This document shows positions 1 to 9,020 of a DNA stretch of 64,000 bases, in pieces. Source of the stretch: Acidobacteriota bacterium (GTDB lineage: Bacteria; Acidobacteriota; Holophagae; Acanthopleuribacterales; Acanthopleuribacteraceae); assembly GCA_020439745.1 (NCBI GenBank), contig JAGQSC010000044.1:62001-126000 (forward strand). The letters run 5' to 3'. The translations under genes and the position numbers were made by a program. How positions within the stretch are numbered: position 1 is the stretch's first letter; each line of letters opens with the position of its first letter. The notes under the pieces are model-generated. The model saw only the letters and a list, made by a program, of their open reading frames with translations, searched no databases and was not told the DNA's origin.

Positions 1-1069
1 TCACCAATACAATCCCAGTCCAAAACTGGGTGAGGTTATTGGCAATGTGCGGAAATATGAGGCTCTTATCCAAGCCGCCGGTAAGCGGCATACTCACGGA
101 TTGATGGGCGGTATGTTTGCGAAACTGCTCCACAGCTACTAAACCATTTTCGAATGAGCCGCTTTGTATTTCCATCCAGGGTGGCAGTTCTGTAAACCAG
201 TTGTTGAGGTCCAAGCGCTGGGAGGCCAGAGACTGGATCGGTATTTGAATGACGCTTTCTCCTGCAACGATGTTGGGCGGGCCGGATTGGTCCAGGGCAC
301 TCCCTAAATAGACAAACGTCTCGAATTGTTCACGGCGCTGGGCCACGTGCGGCACGGTCAGTGTGGCATGAGTGGTTACCCAGGGCGACATATCCAACTC
401 CAAACCGTCTTGGCTTTCATAAATCCCGTAACTAGAAATCACTCCGGTACCGCGAAAAACAAGCCAGCCCGATTCATTTTCGGGGACCCAAATGCACTTT
501 TCCAGGGGTTTGCAAGTGACAACTGACGTTCGATGGAGGGTGCCTTCAGGCGTGATTTCATCCATTTCACCTGCCAAACCACCGTCGCCGGCTACCAGGG
601 CAAACGAGCCTGGTAACCTAATGGGCGTCGCGAAGGTTTGCTGTTTTGTACCCACCTGGATGGTAAGTGTTTTGGAACTGGCTTGATATCGCTGAGGTGG
701 ATGACCATATTCAAATGCCGCTGGCATGGTTAGGGACACAGTCTGAGGCCCCATTTGCTCGGCCAAGAAAATCAACTGGGAAACGACCAATCCATGCCCG
801 CTCGTTCCTGGTCGGTAATTTCCAAATGTTAACAGGAAGGGGGGCGTCTCCCCGTCAAACGGTGCCTGAATACTGAAATCACCACAGGGTAATACATCAA
901 TAAGTCTTAGACCTCCATCAACATCCAGCTCCATGGACACAACCGCAAACTCGAGGTCGCTGGTCATGCGCAGCTCGACGACAACGATTTCTCCTATGGC
1001 TGCATGCTCAGTCGAAGGCGCAAGCGACCATTCGACTTGGGCGATCAGCGAAAGAAGAACTATTCCCAT
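1..1069 (-). CDS. Exported hypothetical protein, C-terminus cut by window edge
   Basis: The frame opens at an ATG at 1069, inside the last codons of guaA (10-nt overlap), and stays open for 356 codons to the left edge, so the 3' part is missing. The N-terminus (MGIVLLSLIAQ) is a short hydrophobic stretch that could be a signal peptide. The rest is beta-rich with alternating hydrophobics and no catalytic motif I know. Near the edge it reads FPHIANN..FWTGIVLV, a pattern seen in adhesion-like beta-sandwich domains of exported bacterial proteins (family knowledge, weak). The overlap with guaA implies translational coupling. Function unknown. Confidence 0.7.
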   Translation of the reverse strand, partial: MGIVLLSLIAQVEWSLAPSTEHAAIGEIVVVELRMTSDLEFAVVSMELDVDGGLRLIDVLPCGDFSIQAPFDGETPPFLLTFGNYRPGTSGHGLVVSQLIFLAEQMGPQTVSLTMPAAFEYGHPPQRYQASSKTLTIQVGTKQQTFATPIRLPGSFALVAGDGGLAGEMDEITPEGTLHRTSVVTCKPLEKCIWVPENESGWLVFRGTGVISSYGIYESQDGLELDMSPWVTTHATLTVPHVAQRREQFETFVYLGSALDQSGPPNIVAGESVIQIPIQSLASQRLDLNNWFTELPPWMEIQSGSFENGLVAVEQFRKHTAHQSVSMPLTGGLDKSLIFPHIANNLTQFWTGIVLV

Positions 1070-2601
1070 TCAATCGTGCCGGGCGGTTTTGAGGTTATGT
1101 CGTAAACAACGCGGTTGATGCCGTCTACCTCATTCACAATTCGCGTGCTGACATCGGCAAGGAACTCATGGGGCAAACGTGACCAATCGGCCGTCATGAA
1201 GTCGGTCGTGGAGACCGATCGGATGGCGCAAACGCGATCGTAAGTTCGGTTATCGCCCATGATACCTACGGTGCGAACGGGCATAAGCACCACGAAGGCT
1301 TGCGAAACCTGGTCATAAAGACCATGACTCCGCAGCATTTCAATAAAGATATCGTCAGCCTCTTGAAGGATCCTGATGGATTCGCGGTCAAGGGCGCCGA
1401 GAATCCGAACGGCCAAACCCGGACCAGGAAATGGATGGCGATTGACCAGATTCTCGGGTAGTCCGAGGATGCGACCTACACCGCGCACCTCATCCTTGAA
1501 CAGATCGCGTAACGGTTCGAGCAATTGCATGCTCATCTTTTCGGGTAAACCACCTACGTTGTGATGGCTCTTGATGGTTTGTGCGGGTCCCGCATGAGCA
1601 GCGCTTTCGATGACGTCGGGATAAAGCGTGCCCTGTGCGAGAAAATCTGGGTGATCCAGTTTGCCGGCTTCCCTTTCGAATATCTCGACAAAAAGACGAC
1701 CGATGATCTTGCGTTTCTGTTCTGGGTCGCTGACGTCAGCCAGAGCGCCCAGGAACTCGTTCGATGCATCGACGGGAATCAAATTGATCCCTATGCCCGA
1801 TTGAAAAGTGGTGATTACCTCATTCATTTCGTCTTTGCGCATCATGCCATGGTCCACAAAAACACAAGTGAGTTGATCACCAATTGCGCGATGAATCAGT
1901 ACGGCGGCCACGGAAGAATCAACGCCACCACTTAAACCTAGGAGCACTTTTTGACGGCCGACTTTCTGTCTGATTGCCGCAACAGTATCATCGATGAAAT
2001 CGATCATCTTCCACGACGCATGACAGCCGCAGATCTTAAATACGAAGTTGGATAGAATATATGCGCCGTGCTCCGTGTGCGACACCTCCGGATGAAACTG
2101 GATGCCGATAATGGGTCGAGAAAAGTGGTGCATGGCGGTAATTGGCGCGTTGTCACTTTCACCGACTAACTCAAATCCTTGGGGCATGCGTACAAGCCTG
2201 TCGCCGTGACTCATCCAGACTTTCTGTTGCTTCGACAAACCCTCAAACAGGGCGCTTTGGTTCACGATCTGTAATGTGGCCGGCCCATACTCACGGTCCT
2301 TTGATGTGACCACCTCTCCACCCATGGTGTAACACAACAACTGCATCCCGTAGCAGACTCCTAGAATGGGCTTATCGAGATCGAGGATCAATGGATCCAT
2401 GTGCGGTGCGTTTGGTGCAAACACACTCTGAGGGCCCCCAGAAAGAATGATGCCCTTAATCTCAGGCCGGTCCAGTGTTGAAGCGGGTGTGTTGAATGGC
2501 ACGATCTCACTGTAGACAGAAAACTCGCGGATTCGTCGGGCAATCAACTTGGTGTATTGCGAGCCAAAATCCAAAATGACAATCTTGTCTGTAACTTCCA
2601 T
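1060..2601 (-). CDS. guaA: GMP synthase (glutamine-hydrolysing)
   Basis: Converts XMP to GMP with ATP and glutamine in the cytoplasm, the last step of guanine nucleotide synthesis. The protein has 513 residues, normal for GuaA. The N-terminal class I amidotransferase has nucleophile Cys83 (GVCYGMQ) with His170 and Glu172 (QFHPEV). The ATP-pyrophosphatase P-loop SGGVDSS lies at 224-230. The C-terminal dimerisation domain ends in the family's usual KPPGTIEWE. A TATAAT hexamer lies about 30 bases upstream of the ATG at 2601. The gene follows mutY on the same strand and overlaps the exported-protein gene behind it. Confidence 0.97.
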   Translation of the reverse strand: MEVTDKIVILDFGSQYTKLIARRIREFSVYSEIVPFNTPASTLDRPEIKGIILSGGPQSVFAPNAPHMDPLILDLDKPILGVCYGMQLLCYTMGGEVVTSKDREYGPATLQIVNQSALFEGLSKQQKVWMSHGDRLVRMPQGFELVGESDNAPITAMHHFSRPIIGIQFHPEVSHTEHGAYILSNFVFKICGCHASWKMIDFIDDTVAAIRQKVGRQKVLLGLSGGVDSSVAAVLIHRAIGDQLTCVFVDHGMMRKDEMNEVITTFQSGIGINLIPVDASNEFLGALADVSDPEQKRKIIGRLFVEIFEREAGKLDHPDFLAQGTLYPDVIESAAHAGPAQTIKSHHNVGGLPEKMSMQLLEPLRDLFKDEVRGVGRILGLPENLVNRHPFPGPGLAVRILGALDRESIRILQEADDIFIEMLRSHGLYDQVSQAFVVLMPVRTVGIMGDNRTYDRVCAIRSVSTTDFMTADWSRLPHEFLADVSTRIVNEVDGINRVVYDITSKPPGTIEWE

Positions 2602-2631
2602 GGATCCCCACGCCCCCTAAAAAATGGCGCT

Positions 2632-2637
2632 ATTATA
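2632..2637 (-). promoter_or_regulatory. Possible -10 element of guaA
   Basis: A perfect TATAAT on the minus strand, 30 bases before the guaA ATG, in the short gap after mutY. No convincing -35 hexamer lies 16-18 bases upstream, which would fall inside the mutY 3' end. guaA may therefore also be read from the mutY promoter. Confidence 0.35.
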
Positions 2638-2645
2638 GCTCGCAT

Positions 2646-3650
2646 TCAACGGACGAGCATGTCGTAGTTATTGAGCGTCTGTTCAATGAATGGCTTCTGC
2701 AGATAATAGACCTTGGTGAATGGGTAACCCTGATCGTCGCTTCGAACCCATTGAATCTGATCGTAGACATCGGCTTCGACCTCGTAATGTTCGACGAGGT
2801 GTAGATGGTAGAGGGCCTGAATGTGTGTAAACCGATGTTTGACGGCGGTAATGCGCTTGCTGGTGGCCGGTACCCGTTCAGTGACAGGTAACTCCCATAA
2901 GCCACCCAGAAGTAATCCTGCCCTTCTTCGGGCAATCATGAACCGGTCATCCTTGATCACCAACAACGCGTGCAATTGCTGTGACCTTACCTTTGTGCGA
3001 GCTGTTTTGTGGGGCAGGTTGATGGGGTTTACACCCTCGATGTGGGTCACACAGCTCTTTGCAATGGGGCATTGGTCGCATTTGGGTTGGGACGGCAGGC
3101 AAACACGCGCGCCCAGCTCCATCATGGCTTGGTTATGATCACCCGGGCGGTCCATGTGCAGAAATTCGCTTGCTAACGACTGTATTCGCGCCTTGCCTTT
3201 TGATTTGCTGACGTCGTCCCTAACTAAGTAATGTCGGGCTATGACGCGTGTCACGTTACCATCGACGCAGGCGATGGGTTGTCCAAAGGCAATACTTGCG
3301 ATGGCCGCGCTGGAGTAGGCTCCGATTCCGGGCAGCTGCTGCCATTCCACTGCTTGTGTTGGGAACGCACCGATCGCGACGATGGCACGGGCACAAGCGT
3401 GCAGATGGCGCGCTCGTCGGTAATAGCCTAACCCTTCCCAACTTTTGAGCACGGTCTCCAACTCGGCCGCGGCCAAATCGGTTACCGATGGATATTGCGC
3501 CATGAAGCGGTTGAAATATGGAATTACGGTTGCCACTTGGGTTTGCTGCAGCATAGCTTCTGAGACCATCACGGCGTAGGGTGAGGGATTCATGCGCCAG
3601 GGAAGGGGTCTCTTTTGTTCGTCGTACCAGGTTAATAGAGGCGTGGTCAT
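2646..3650 (-). CDS. mutY: A/G-specific adenine DNA glycosylase
   Basis: Removes adenine mispaired with 8-oxoguanine, working with MutM (also present, at 40821-41627) in the GO repair pathway. The protein has 334 residues. The helix-hairpin-helix is LPGIGAYSS (106-114). Catalytic Glu31 lies in SEAMLQQTQV and catalytic Asp130 in CVDGNV. A [4Fe-4S] cluster is formed by Cys184, Cys191, Cys194 and Cys200 (C-x6-C-x2-C-x5-C). The C-terminal third is the NUDIX-like 8-oxoG reader (GGLWELPV). There is no Shine-Dalgarno; a TAGAAT sits six bases before the ATG, so the mRNA is probably leaderless. Confidence 0.96.
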   Translation of the reverse strand: MTTPLLTWYDEQKRPLPWRMNPSPYAVMVSEAMLQQTQVATVIPYFNRFMAQYPSVTDLAAAELETVLKSWEGLGYYRRARHLHACARAIVAIGAFPTQAVEWQQLPGIGAYSSAAIASIAFGQPIACVDGNVTRVIARHYLVRDDVSKSKGKARIQSLASEFLHMDRPGDHNQAMMELGARVCLPSQPKCDQCPIAKSCVTHIEGVNPINLPHKTARTKVRSQQLHALLVIKDDRFMIARRRAGLLLGGLWELPVTERVPATSKRITAVKHRFTHIQALYHLHLVEHYEVEADVYDQIQWVRSDDQGYPFTKVYYLQKPFIEQTLNNYDMLVR

Positions 3651-3656
3651 GGGTTC

Positions 3657-3662
3657 ATTCTA
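3657..3662 (-). promoter_or_regulatory. -10 element placing mutY on a leaderless mRNA
   Basis: TAGAAT on the minus strand, separated from the mutY ATG (3650) by exactly six bases. Transcription from this hexamer would start at or within a base of the ATG. No purine-rich ribosome site exists in between. xdhA and the ABC ATPase at 26723 show the same geometry. Confidence 0.5.
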
Positions 3663-3826
3663 AAGTGACGGGAGGCGGCCTCACAAGGGACCATGGTCTG
3701 GCCTTAGTGAGAATTTCGTCGGCTTCTCCTGACTTCACAGGCAGCAAACGCAAGCACTTGCTTGACCCGCGAGTAAGTTCGGCGTTTTAATGGTGTGTTC
3801 CCATTAGTCATTACTGGAGGGTGAGT

Positions 3827-4519
3827 TTGACGACGGTTGTTTTCTCTTATGAGAAACACATCGGCCCGCACGTGTTTTTCTCCAGCCGAGTTTGTCACGA
3901 TTTGAACAACATAATCACGACCGCCATGGGTGCCGTGTCACTTCTTCAATTCAAGGCGCCGATGGAATCGACGTTTCGCGGTGAGTTGGAACGCATTGAC
4001 CGTTCAATTGAAGCATTGAGCCAGTTTACCAAACGTCTGGAACGTGTGTTTCTCGATATGTTTGAAAACAAGATCCGCTACGATTTCCACCGATTGATTC
4101 GTGCGACTTTGGCTGAGTTTCAGTCGCCCAGATTCTCGGTCCAATACAGTGGTGTCGCCAACATACTTGTGAACATGGATGTAACGGCTGTACAGGGGTT
4201 ACTACGTGAGTTGCTTCAAAACAGCCAAGAATCCTGTCATGGAAAAGGCGCGGTCAATGTACAGCTCAAAAGAAATGAACAGCATGTGGAGCTGCTGATC
4301 AGTGATTCGGGTAAGGGCATTTCTGCTGAACATTTGGATGAAATCTTCACGCCCTTTAAGTCATTTGAAAAGCAAGGTAATCTGGTGGGACTCGGATTGG
4401 CATATGTCGGTAGCGTCGTGCACCACCACGATTGGAAGATGACATTAGCAAGCAAGCCTGGACAGGGCACCGCGGTCTCTATTCACATGCCCGTTAGTGC
4501 CGAGCAAACTTTGGCTTAA
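3827..4519 (+). CDS. Minimal soluble sensor-less histidine kinase
   Basis: A cytoplasmic kinase core of 230 residues. The H-box CHDLNN puts the phospho-acceptor His near residue 24, so there is no room for a sensor domain. The HATPase motifs are intact: N-box ELLQNSQ, G1 DSGKGIS, F-box FTPFKSF and G2 GLGLAYV. I place the start at TTG 3827 because GGAGG (3816-3820) lies six bases before it; the in-frame GTG at 3821 abuts that ribosome site. No response regulator gene is adjacent. The 3' end overlaps the convergent RND gene by 26 bases. A ChpT-like phosphotransferase is an alternative, but the complete ATP-binding motifs argue for a true kinase. Confidence 0.85.
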   Translation: MTTVVFSYEKHIGPHVFFSSRVCHDLNNIITTAMGAVSLLQFKAPMESTFRGELERIDRSIEALSQFTKRLERVFLDMFENKIRYDFHRLIRATLAEFQSPRFSVQYSGVANILVNMDVTAVQGLLRELLQNSQESCHGKGAVNVQLKRNEQHVELLISDSGKGISAEHLDEIFTPFKSFEKQGNLVGLGLAYVGSVVHHHDWKMTLASKPGQGTAVSIHMPVSAEQTLA

Positions 4520-7079
4520 AGGTCTCCATGAGAATAGGTAGTAACACCACCGATGCCAGCCAACAGTAAAAGACCCCAAGGATCGCACTGATTCCGAGGC
4601 TCTTGAATCCGGCATATTTGGCCATGAACAGGGAACTGAATCCGGTGATGGTTGTCAACGAGGTCAACGTAACTGCCTTGGCGCATGATGCGATCAATTG
4701 GCCCAGAGGCTGTGATTTGCGATGGAGATATTTCTCCACGATATGAACGCCGTCATCAATGCCAATGCCGATGATGATGGGTGTGGCGACGAAATTGAGC
4801 AGATTGATATGAATACCAAATAGCTGCATGGTACCCAGCATCCAGATCACTGAAACCAACAGAGGCACAAGAGTCAGACAAACCAGCACAATTTTTCGGA
4901 AATGGAACGCGAGTACTCCAAATACGAAGAGCACTGCCAATACACTGGTAACCTCAAAACTCAGTTGCACCAGGGTTTTGATCTCATCGGCGATTGTCTG
5001 AATTCCGGTCACATAGAAATCACCGTCCGGTCCCATATCCACCGAGTCAATCACGTTCTTGATGAGCGTATTGGTGGCATCTTTGACCCAAAGGCCCCGC
5101 GACGGATACACGTGAGCGACTGCTTTGTACTTGTGTTCGGTTGCGTGCACAAACTGGCCCACAACAGCCTCACCCCGACTGTTGAGTAACTCGCGTATGG
5201 GAATGGGATCCTTGGCTTGAACACCCAGAACCACATAACTGATGTACTCTCGGCAGTCGTCCGTGAAGCGAAAGCCCATCTCTTTCATCGAGGATTCAAA
5301 GACTTCCGCAATGGGTGCTTGATCCAATCCCAGTCCTTTGATGTACTCGATGTTGGCTAGCTGATCAGCGGGCGGCCTGAGAAAGGAAAGAGCAGTGTCG
5401 TACCGAACCAATTCGCCGTGTTCAATGAGCTGGTCAAGCTTTTGCGTCAGCTGTTCGTGGGCTCCGTAAAGGGCTTCCTCACTTGGCGCTTCAATGACGA
5501 ACGTCAAAGACCGAAGAGATCCGCCCACTTTCGAGGTAATCTGACTTTGCAAGTTTATGGCTGGATTCGATTGGGCACGTACACTCCGCAGATCAGCGTT
5601 GAAACTAAGGTGAATTGCTTCCCAGCCAAACCAAAGTGTCGTGATGACGATGGCCCCGAGCACCTCTTTGCGGTAGCGAAGACATGCCGAAATGAGCTTC
5701 TCCACCTTGAAATCGCGTTGCGCCCGCACTGGTGTGGCCTTGTGGGTGCGAAACCTATCTCGCAAGAACAGGAGTGCGGGCAAAAACACGAACATCTGGA
5801 ACAGGCACATGGCAATTCCGACCGCTGCAATCACTGCGAATTCTATTAATCCACGAAAATTGTTAAAGCCCATGGCGAGAAATGCCAGCGCGGTGGTGGC
5901 GCCGCCAGTCAAAGTACCGATTCCAGTTTCTCCAAGCGACAGTTCCATGGCTGCCAGTGCATCTTTGCCAGCAGATTTCTCGTCCAGGTACCGAGAGAAG
6001 ATGTGGATGGCGTAGTCGATTCCCAAGCCAACAATCACCGCCGAAAATGTGGCGGTCAACAAGTTTAGGCGCCCAAAAAGGAAGTAACCAATACCCAGCG
6101 TCCAAATCTCGGCGGACAGCAGTGGGATGCCAACATAGACGACGGCCATTGGCCGGTGGTAGGCGACGATGAACAGGGCGAGGACCATGAAGAATGATGT
6201 GACAAACATCGACACAACATCGCTCTTAATGGTTCGATTCTCATGGGCCGTAATCGGATGCGCTCCGGTCAAACCTAACTCGGCAACGTCCTTGGCCAGA
6301 ATCCCTTCCTCTTCCTCAAATGCAATACAAGCCGCATCCACCTTTGCCTCAAGGAACTGGGTCAGTGCGACTGAGAAGTCCACTTCTTCTGGAGGGCGTG
6401 TCGGCTTACCCAACACCAATAGAAGCTCGTGGTCCTTGCTGACTAGATAACCGTCACTTACGTCCAGACTGTAATTCCCCGTAATTTGGTCGCGGTAACT
6501 GGCTGCAAGGTCAAGTAACGCCAAAGGATCCTTTTCAATGAGTGTCTTGGCGGCTATACCCGATTCCAGGTCGCGATAATTTTGCTCTACCCGTTGACGG
6601 ATACCCTCTGGAGTCAAGCGCGCAGCCAATTGTTCCAATTTATCTGCTGGAAGGAAGCGAGTAAGGTACTGCAAGTACTCGTAGTAATTGGTCTGTTCGA
6701 TCTGGTCGAATATGTTGCCATTCATGTATTTGAGGTAGCTACTGAATTCGGGATCGTTGCGTACCTCGTCGACAAACAAATCGGCAATCACTTGGGCGTA
6801 CTCCAGGTTTTCAGGCTTGCACCTGATGGCCAAAACCACACGATCCACCATGTTGAAATCGCGGACCGTCTCCTCGAACTGGGTCACGACCTTGTTGTCG
6901 TCAGGCAATAAGTCCTTTAACGTGGTTTGTTGCTCCAGTTTCAGAGCGTAGTTTCCAAAGGCAATCGTCAAAGCGGTTAGGCTCAGCAAGATGGGCCAAG
7001 TATGCCGATAGATCAGTCCCGCTAACCAAACCAGGACGCCTTTTCCGCGATGTTTCTTAAGGACGACTTTTTTGGCCAC
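4494..7079 (-). CDS. RND/MMPL-family exporter
   Basis: An inner-membrane protein of 861 residues with two halves. Each half has one transmembrane helix, a large periplasmic loop and a five-helix bundle, the layout of the HAE-3/MMPL branch of RND transporters, including hopanoid transporter relatives. The bundles carry GLGIDYAIHIFSRY and GIGIDDGVHIVEKY, which hold the membrane acidic residues used for proton coupling in this family. The start is GTG at 7079 with AGGAAG upstream. No membrane-fusion or outer-membrane partner is adjacent, as is usual for this branch. Substrate unknown; lipids or hydrophobic compounds are typical. This branch often works with LolA-like carriers, and one is present at 58112-58834. 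Confidence 0.88.
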   Translation of the reverse strand: MAKKVVLKKHRGKGVLVWLAGLIYRHTWPILLSLTALTIAFGNYALKLEQQTTLKDLLPDDNKVVTQFEETVRDFNMVDRVVLAIRCKPENLEYAQVIADLFVDEVRNDPEFSSYLKYMNGNIFDQIEQTNYYEYLQYLTRFLPADKLEQLAARLTPEGIRQRVEQNYRDLESGIAAKTLIEKDPLALLDLAASYRDQITGNYSLDVSDGYLVSKDHELLLVLGKPTRPPEEVDFSVALTQFLEAKVDAACIAFEEEEGILAKDVAELGLTGAHPITAHENRTIKSDVVSMFVTSFFMVLALFIVAYHRPMAVVYVGIPLLSAEIWTLGIGYFLFGRLNLLTATFSAVIVGLGIDYAIHIFSRYLDEKSAGKDALAAMELSLGETGIGTLTGGATTALAFLAMGFNNFRGLIEFAVIAAVGIAMCLFQMFVFLPALLFLRDRFRTHKATPVRAQRDFKVEKLISACLRYRKEVLGAIVITTLWFGWEAIHLSFNADLRSVRAQSNPAINLQSQITSKVGGSLRSLTFVIEAPSEEALYGAHEQLTQKLDQLIEHGELVRYDTALSFLRPPADQLANIEYIKGLGLDQAPIAEVFESSMKEMGFRFTDDCREYISYVVLGVQAKDPIPIRELLNSRGEAVVGQFVHATEHKYKAVAHVYPSRGLWVKDATNTLIKNVIDSVDMGPDGDFYVTGIQTIADEIKTLVQLSFEVTSVLAVLFVFGVLAFHFRKIVLVCLTLVPLLVSVIWMLGTMQLFGIHINLLNFVATPIIIGIGIDDGVHIVEKYLHRKSQPLGQLIASCAKAVTLTSLTTITGFSSLFMAKYAGFKSLGISAILGVFYCWLASVVLLPILMETFKPKFARH

Positions 7080-7139
7080 GTTAACTTCCTAACCCACTCG
7101 CAAATGCGCAGGATTCTAGCAGGTGAGGGGCCAAACCGC

Positions 7140-8894
7140 CTAATCCAAGAACGCCAATTCGAGCCCACTGCGATCGGCCGCCTGTATATGATTCAGTGTG
7201 TGGATGGCTTTAGGCAAGATCTGTGCCGCAAAAAATTGACACGTCTTGATCTTTTCGCCATAAAAACGCTCGTCGGAGGTGGCCAACTTTTCGCTGGCCA
7301 CCTTGGCTTGTCTGGCTAGGTAGTAAGCCGACGCCAACAAACTCATGGCTTCCTGGAAATCTGTGGCGTAGTACTGAACCAGATCCATTTGATTACAGGT
7401 TGCGAAGACCTTGACGGCTTCTTCAGTAGCCTTGGTGGCCTCAAGTAATCGATCTTTGATGACCCCCACGGGCTGAGATCCGCAGAATTCACGGATCTCT
7501 TTCAGCCAAGTTTGCAGCGTCTTTCCTTGGTCACCGAGAATTTTCCGGAAGACGAGATCCATGGCTTGAACACCATTGGTCCCTTCGTAAATACTCGTAA
7601 TCTTCACGTCGCGCATGTATTGTTCCACACTATATTCCTGGCAATATCCGTAACCGCCATGCGTTTGAATTGCCATTTCGGTGATTCGGAAGCCCTGGTC
7701 CGATCCGTAGCTCTTGCAGATAGGAGTTAACAGATCCACATATCCCTGATACCGAGCCGCATCCGTCTTGTGATGGTGTGCCAAATCTTCGTAAAGGGTT
7801 AGGTGATAAAGAAGCGCGCGGCCACCTTCGACCAAGGCCTTCATGGTGAACAACATGCGGCGTACGTCCGGATGTTCTGCGATCTTCACGCCGCGATAGC
7901 CTTGATCGGTTTTGGTAGAACCTTGAACACGGTTTTGAGCATAATCGAGGGCCGCCAAATAGGCAGCAGCCCCTTGGGCCAGTCCCTGAACACCCACCTC
8001 GATGCGTGCGGAATTCATCATTTGAAACATCTGGGCCAGGCCTTGGTTGGGTTCACCGACGAGGTACCCCAGACATGCGTTGTTTGTACCGAAGTTCATG
8101 ACACAAGTGGGCGAAGCCTTGATACCCATCTTGTGTTCAATATTGCCGCAAGCGACATCATTGGTCCCGGTGATGTTGCCGCTATCGTCAACGCGGTTCT
8201 TTGGCACGGCGAACAGGCTCAAACCCCTTGACCCTTTAGGTGCGTCAGGCAGTCGTGCAAGCACCAGGTGGATGATGTTTTCAGACAATGGGTGGTCGCC
8301 CCAGGTGATGAAGATTTTGGTACCAGTGATCAGGTAACCATCGCCGTGGGGTACGGCTTTAGTGGTACTGGCACCCACGTCGGTACCTGCATGTGGTTCC
8401 GTCAGACACATGGTTCCTGACCATTCGCCGCTGTACATCTTCTCCAGGAACTTGTGTTTCAGAGTGTCCGGTCCAAATGTCTCAATCAAATTCGCTGCTC
8501 CGCGGGTGAGCAGGGGCAACATGGAGAACGACACGAACGACCCACATTCCAGTTCCACTACGGGTGCGCCAAAGAAATGGGGCAATTCACTGCCTCCAAA
8601 TTCTGTGGGAGCCAGCATACCAATGAGTCCCAGTTCCTTGTACGCAGACCAGGCTTCGGCTATGCCATTCGGCAAGGTAACTTCACCGTTATTGAACTGG
8701 CAACTCTCACGGTCGGAGGTGTGGTGTAACGGCGCCAAGACTTGCTGGCAAAATGCAAGCGATTGCTCATAAATCATGCGCAGCGTATCTTCGCCAGCAT
8801 CCGGTGACGGATGATTTTCCACAAGTAAATCAACGCCAGGACATTCAAACATGTTGAAATATAGGTCCCGTTCATCAACTCGGTATTGGGTCAT
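7140..8894 (-). CDS. Acyl-CoA dehydrogenase, large DmdC/FadE-like type
   Basis: A flavoprotein (584 residues) that introduces the alpha-beta double bond into an acyl-CoA. FAD-binding signatures are CLTEPHAGTDVG (163-174) and FITWGD. The C-terminal helical domain has THGGYGYCQEY, and the catalytic base is Glu437 in SIYEGTNGVQ. Length and motifs resemble the long class that includes 3-methylmercaptopropionyl-CoA dehydrogenase (DmdC) and other C-terminally extended enzymes, so chain-length preference cannot be assigned. The start is an ATG with GAGAGGTG upstream. A FadR-type operator copy (8915-8928) overlaps its probable transcription start, tying it to the fadNAE regulon. Confidence 0.93.
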   Translation of the reverse strand: MTQYRVDERDLYFNMFECPGVDLLVENHPSPDAGEDTLRMIYEQSLAFCQQVLAPLHHTSDRESCQFNNGEVTLPNGIAEAWSAYKELGLIGMLAPTEFGGSELPHFFGAPVVELECGSFVSFSMLPLLTRGAANLIETFGPDTLKHKFLEKMYSGEWSGTMCLTEPHAGTDVGASTTKAVPHGDGYLITGTKIFITWGDHPLSENIIHLVLARLPDAPKGSRGLSLFAVPKNRVDDSGNITGTNDVACGNIEHKMGIKASPTCVMNFGTNNACLGYLVGEPNQGLAQMFQMMNSARIEVGVQGLAQGAAAYLAALDYAQNRVQGSTKTDQGYRGVKIAEHPDVRRMLFTMKALVEGGRALLYHLTLYEDLAHHHKTDAARYQGYVDLLTPICKSYGSDQGFRITEMAIQTHGGYGYCQEYSVEQYMRDVKITSIYEGTNGVQAMDLVFRKILGDQGKTLQTWLKEIREFCGSQPVGVIKDRLLEATKATEEAVKVFATCNQMDLVQYYATDFQEAMSLLASAYYLARQAKVASEKLATSDERFYGEKIKTCQFFAAQILPKAIHTLNHIQAADRSGLELAFLD

Positions 8895-8914
8895 GACACA
8901 CCTCTCAGGAAAAC

Positions 8915-8957
8915 TGAATTGTCATTCACTCTATCAGGCTTGGCGGGTGTTTCGCAA
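8915..8957 (-). promoter_or_regulatory. Promoter and FadR-type operator of acyl-CoA dehydrogenase gene
   Basis: Reading the minus strand: TTGCGA (8952-8957), an 18-base spacer, TAGAGT (8928-8933), and then directly the near-palindrome TGAATGACAATTCA (8915-8928). The operator differs at two central positions from the perfect palindrome in front of fadN. It sits where transcription would start, 20 bases before the ATG, so a bound repressor would block the promoter. Identity of the binding protein is inferred. Confidence 0.6.
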
Positions 8958-9020
8958 TCAGGCAAACAGTGGCCTGAGAATTGCGTAAGCAACATGGTCA
9001 AACCAATTGAGGAGAAGCTC

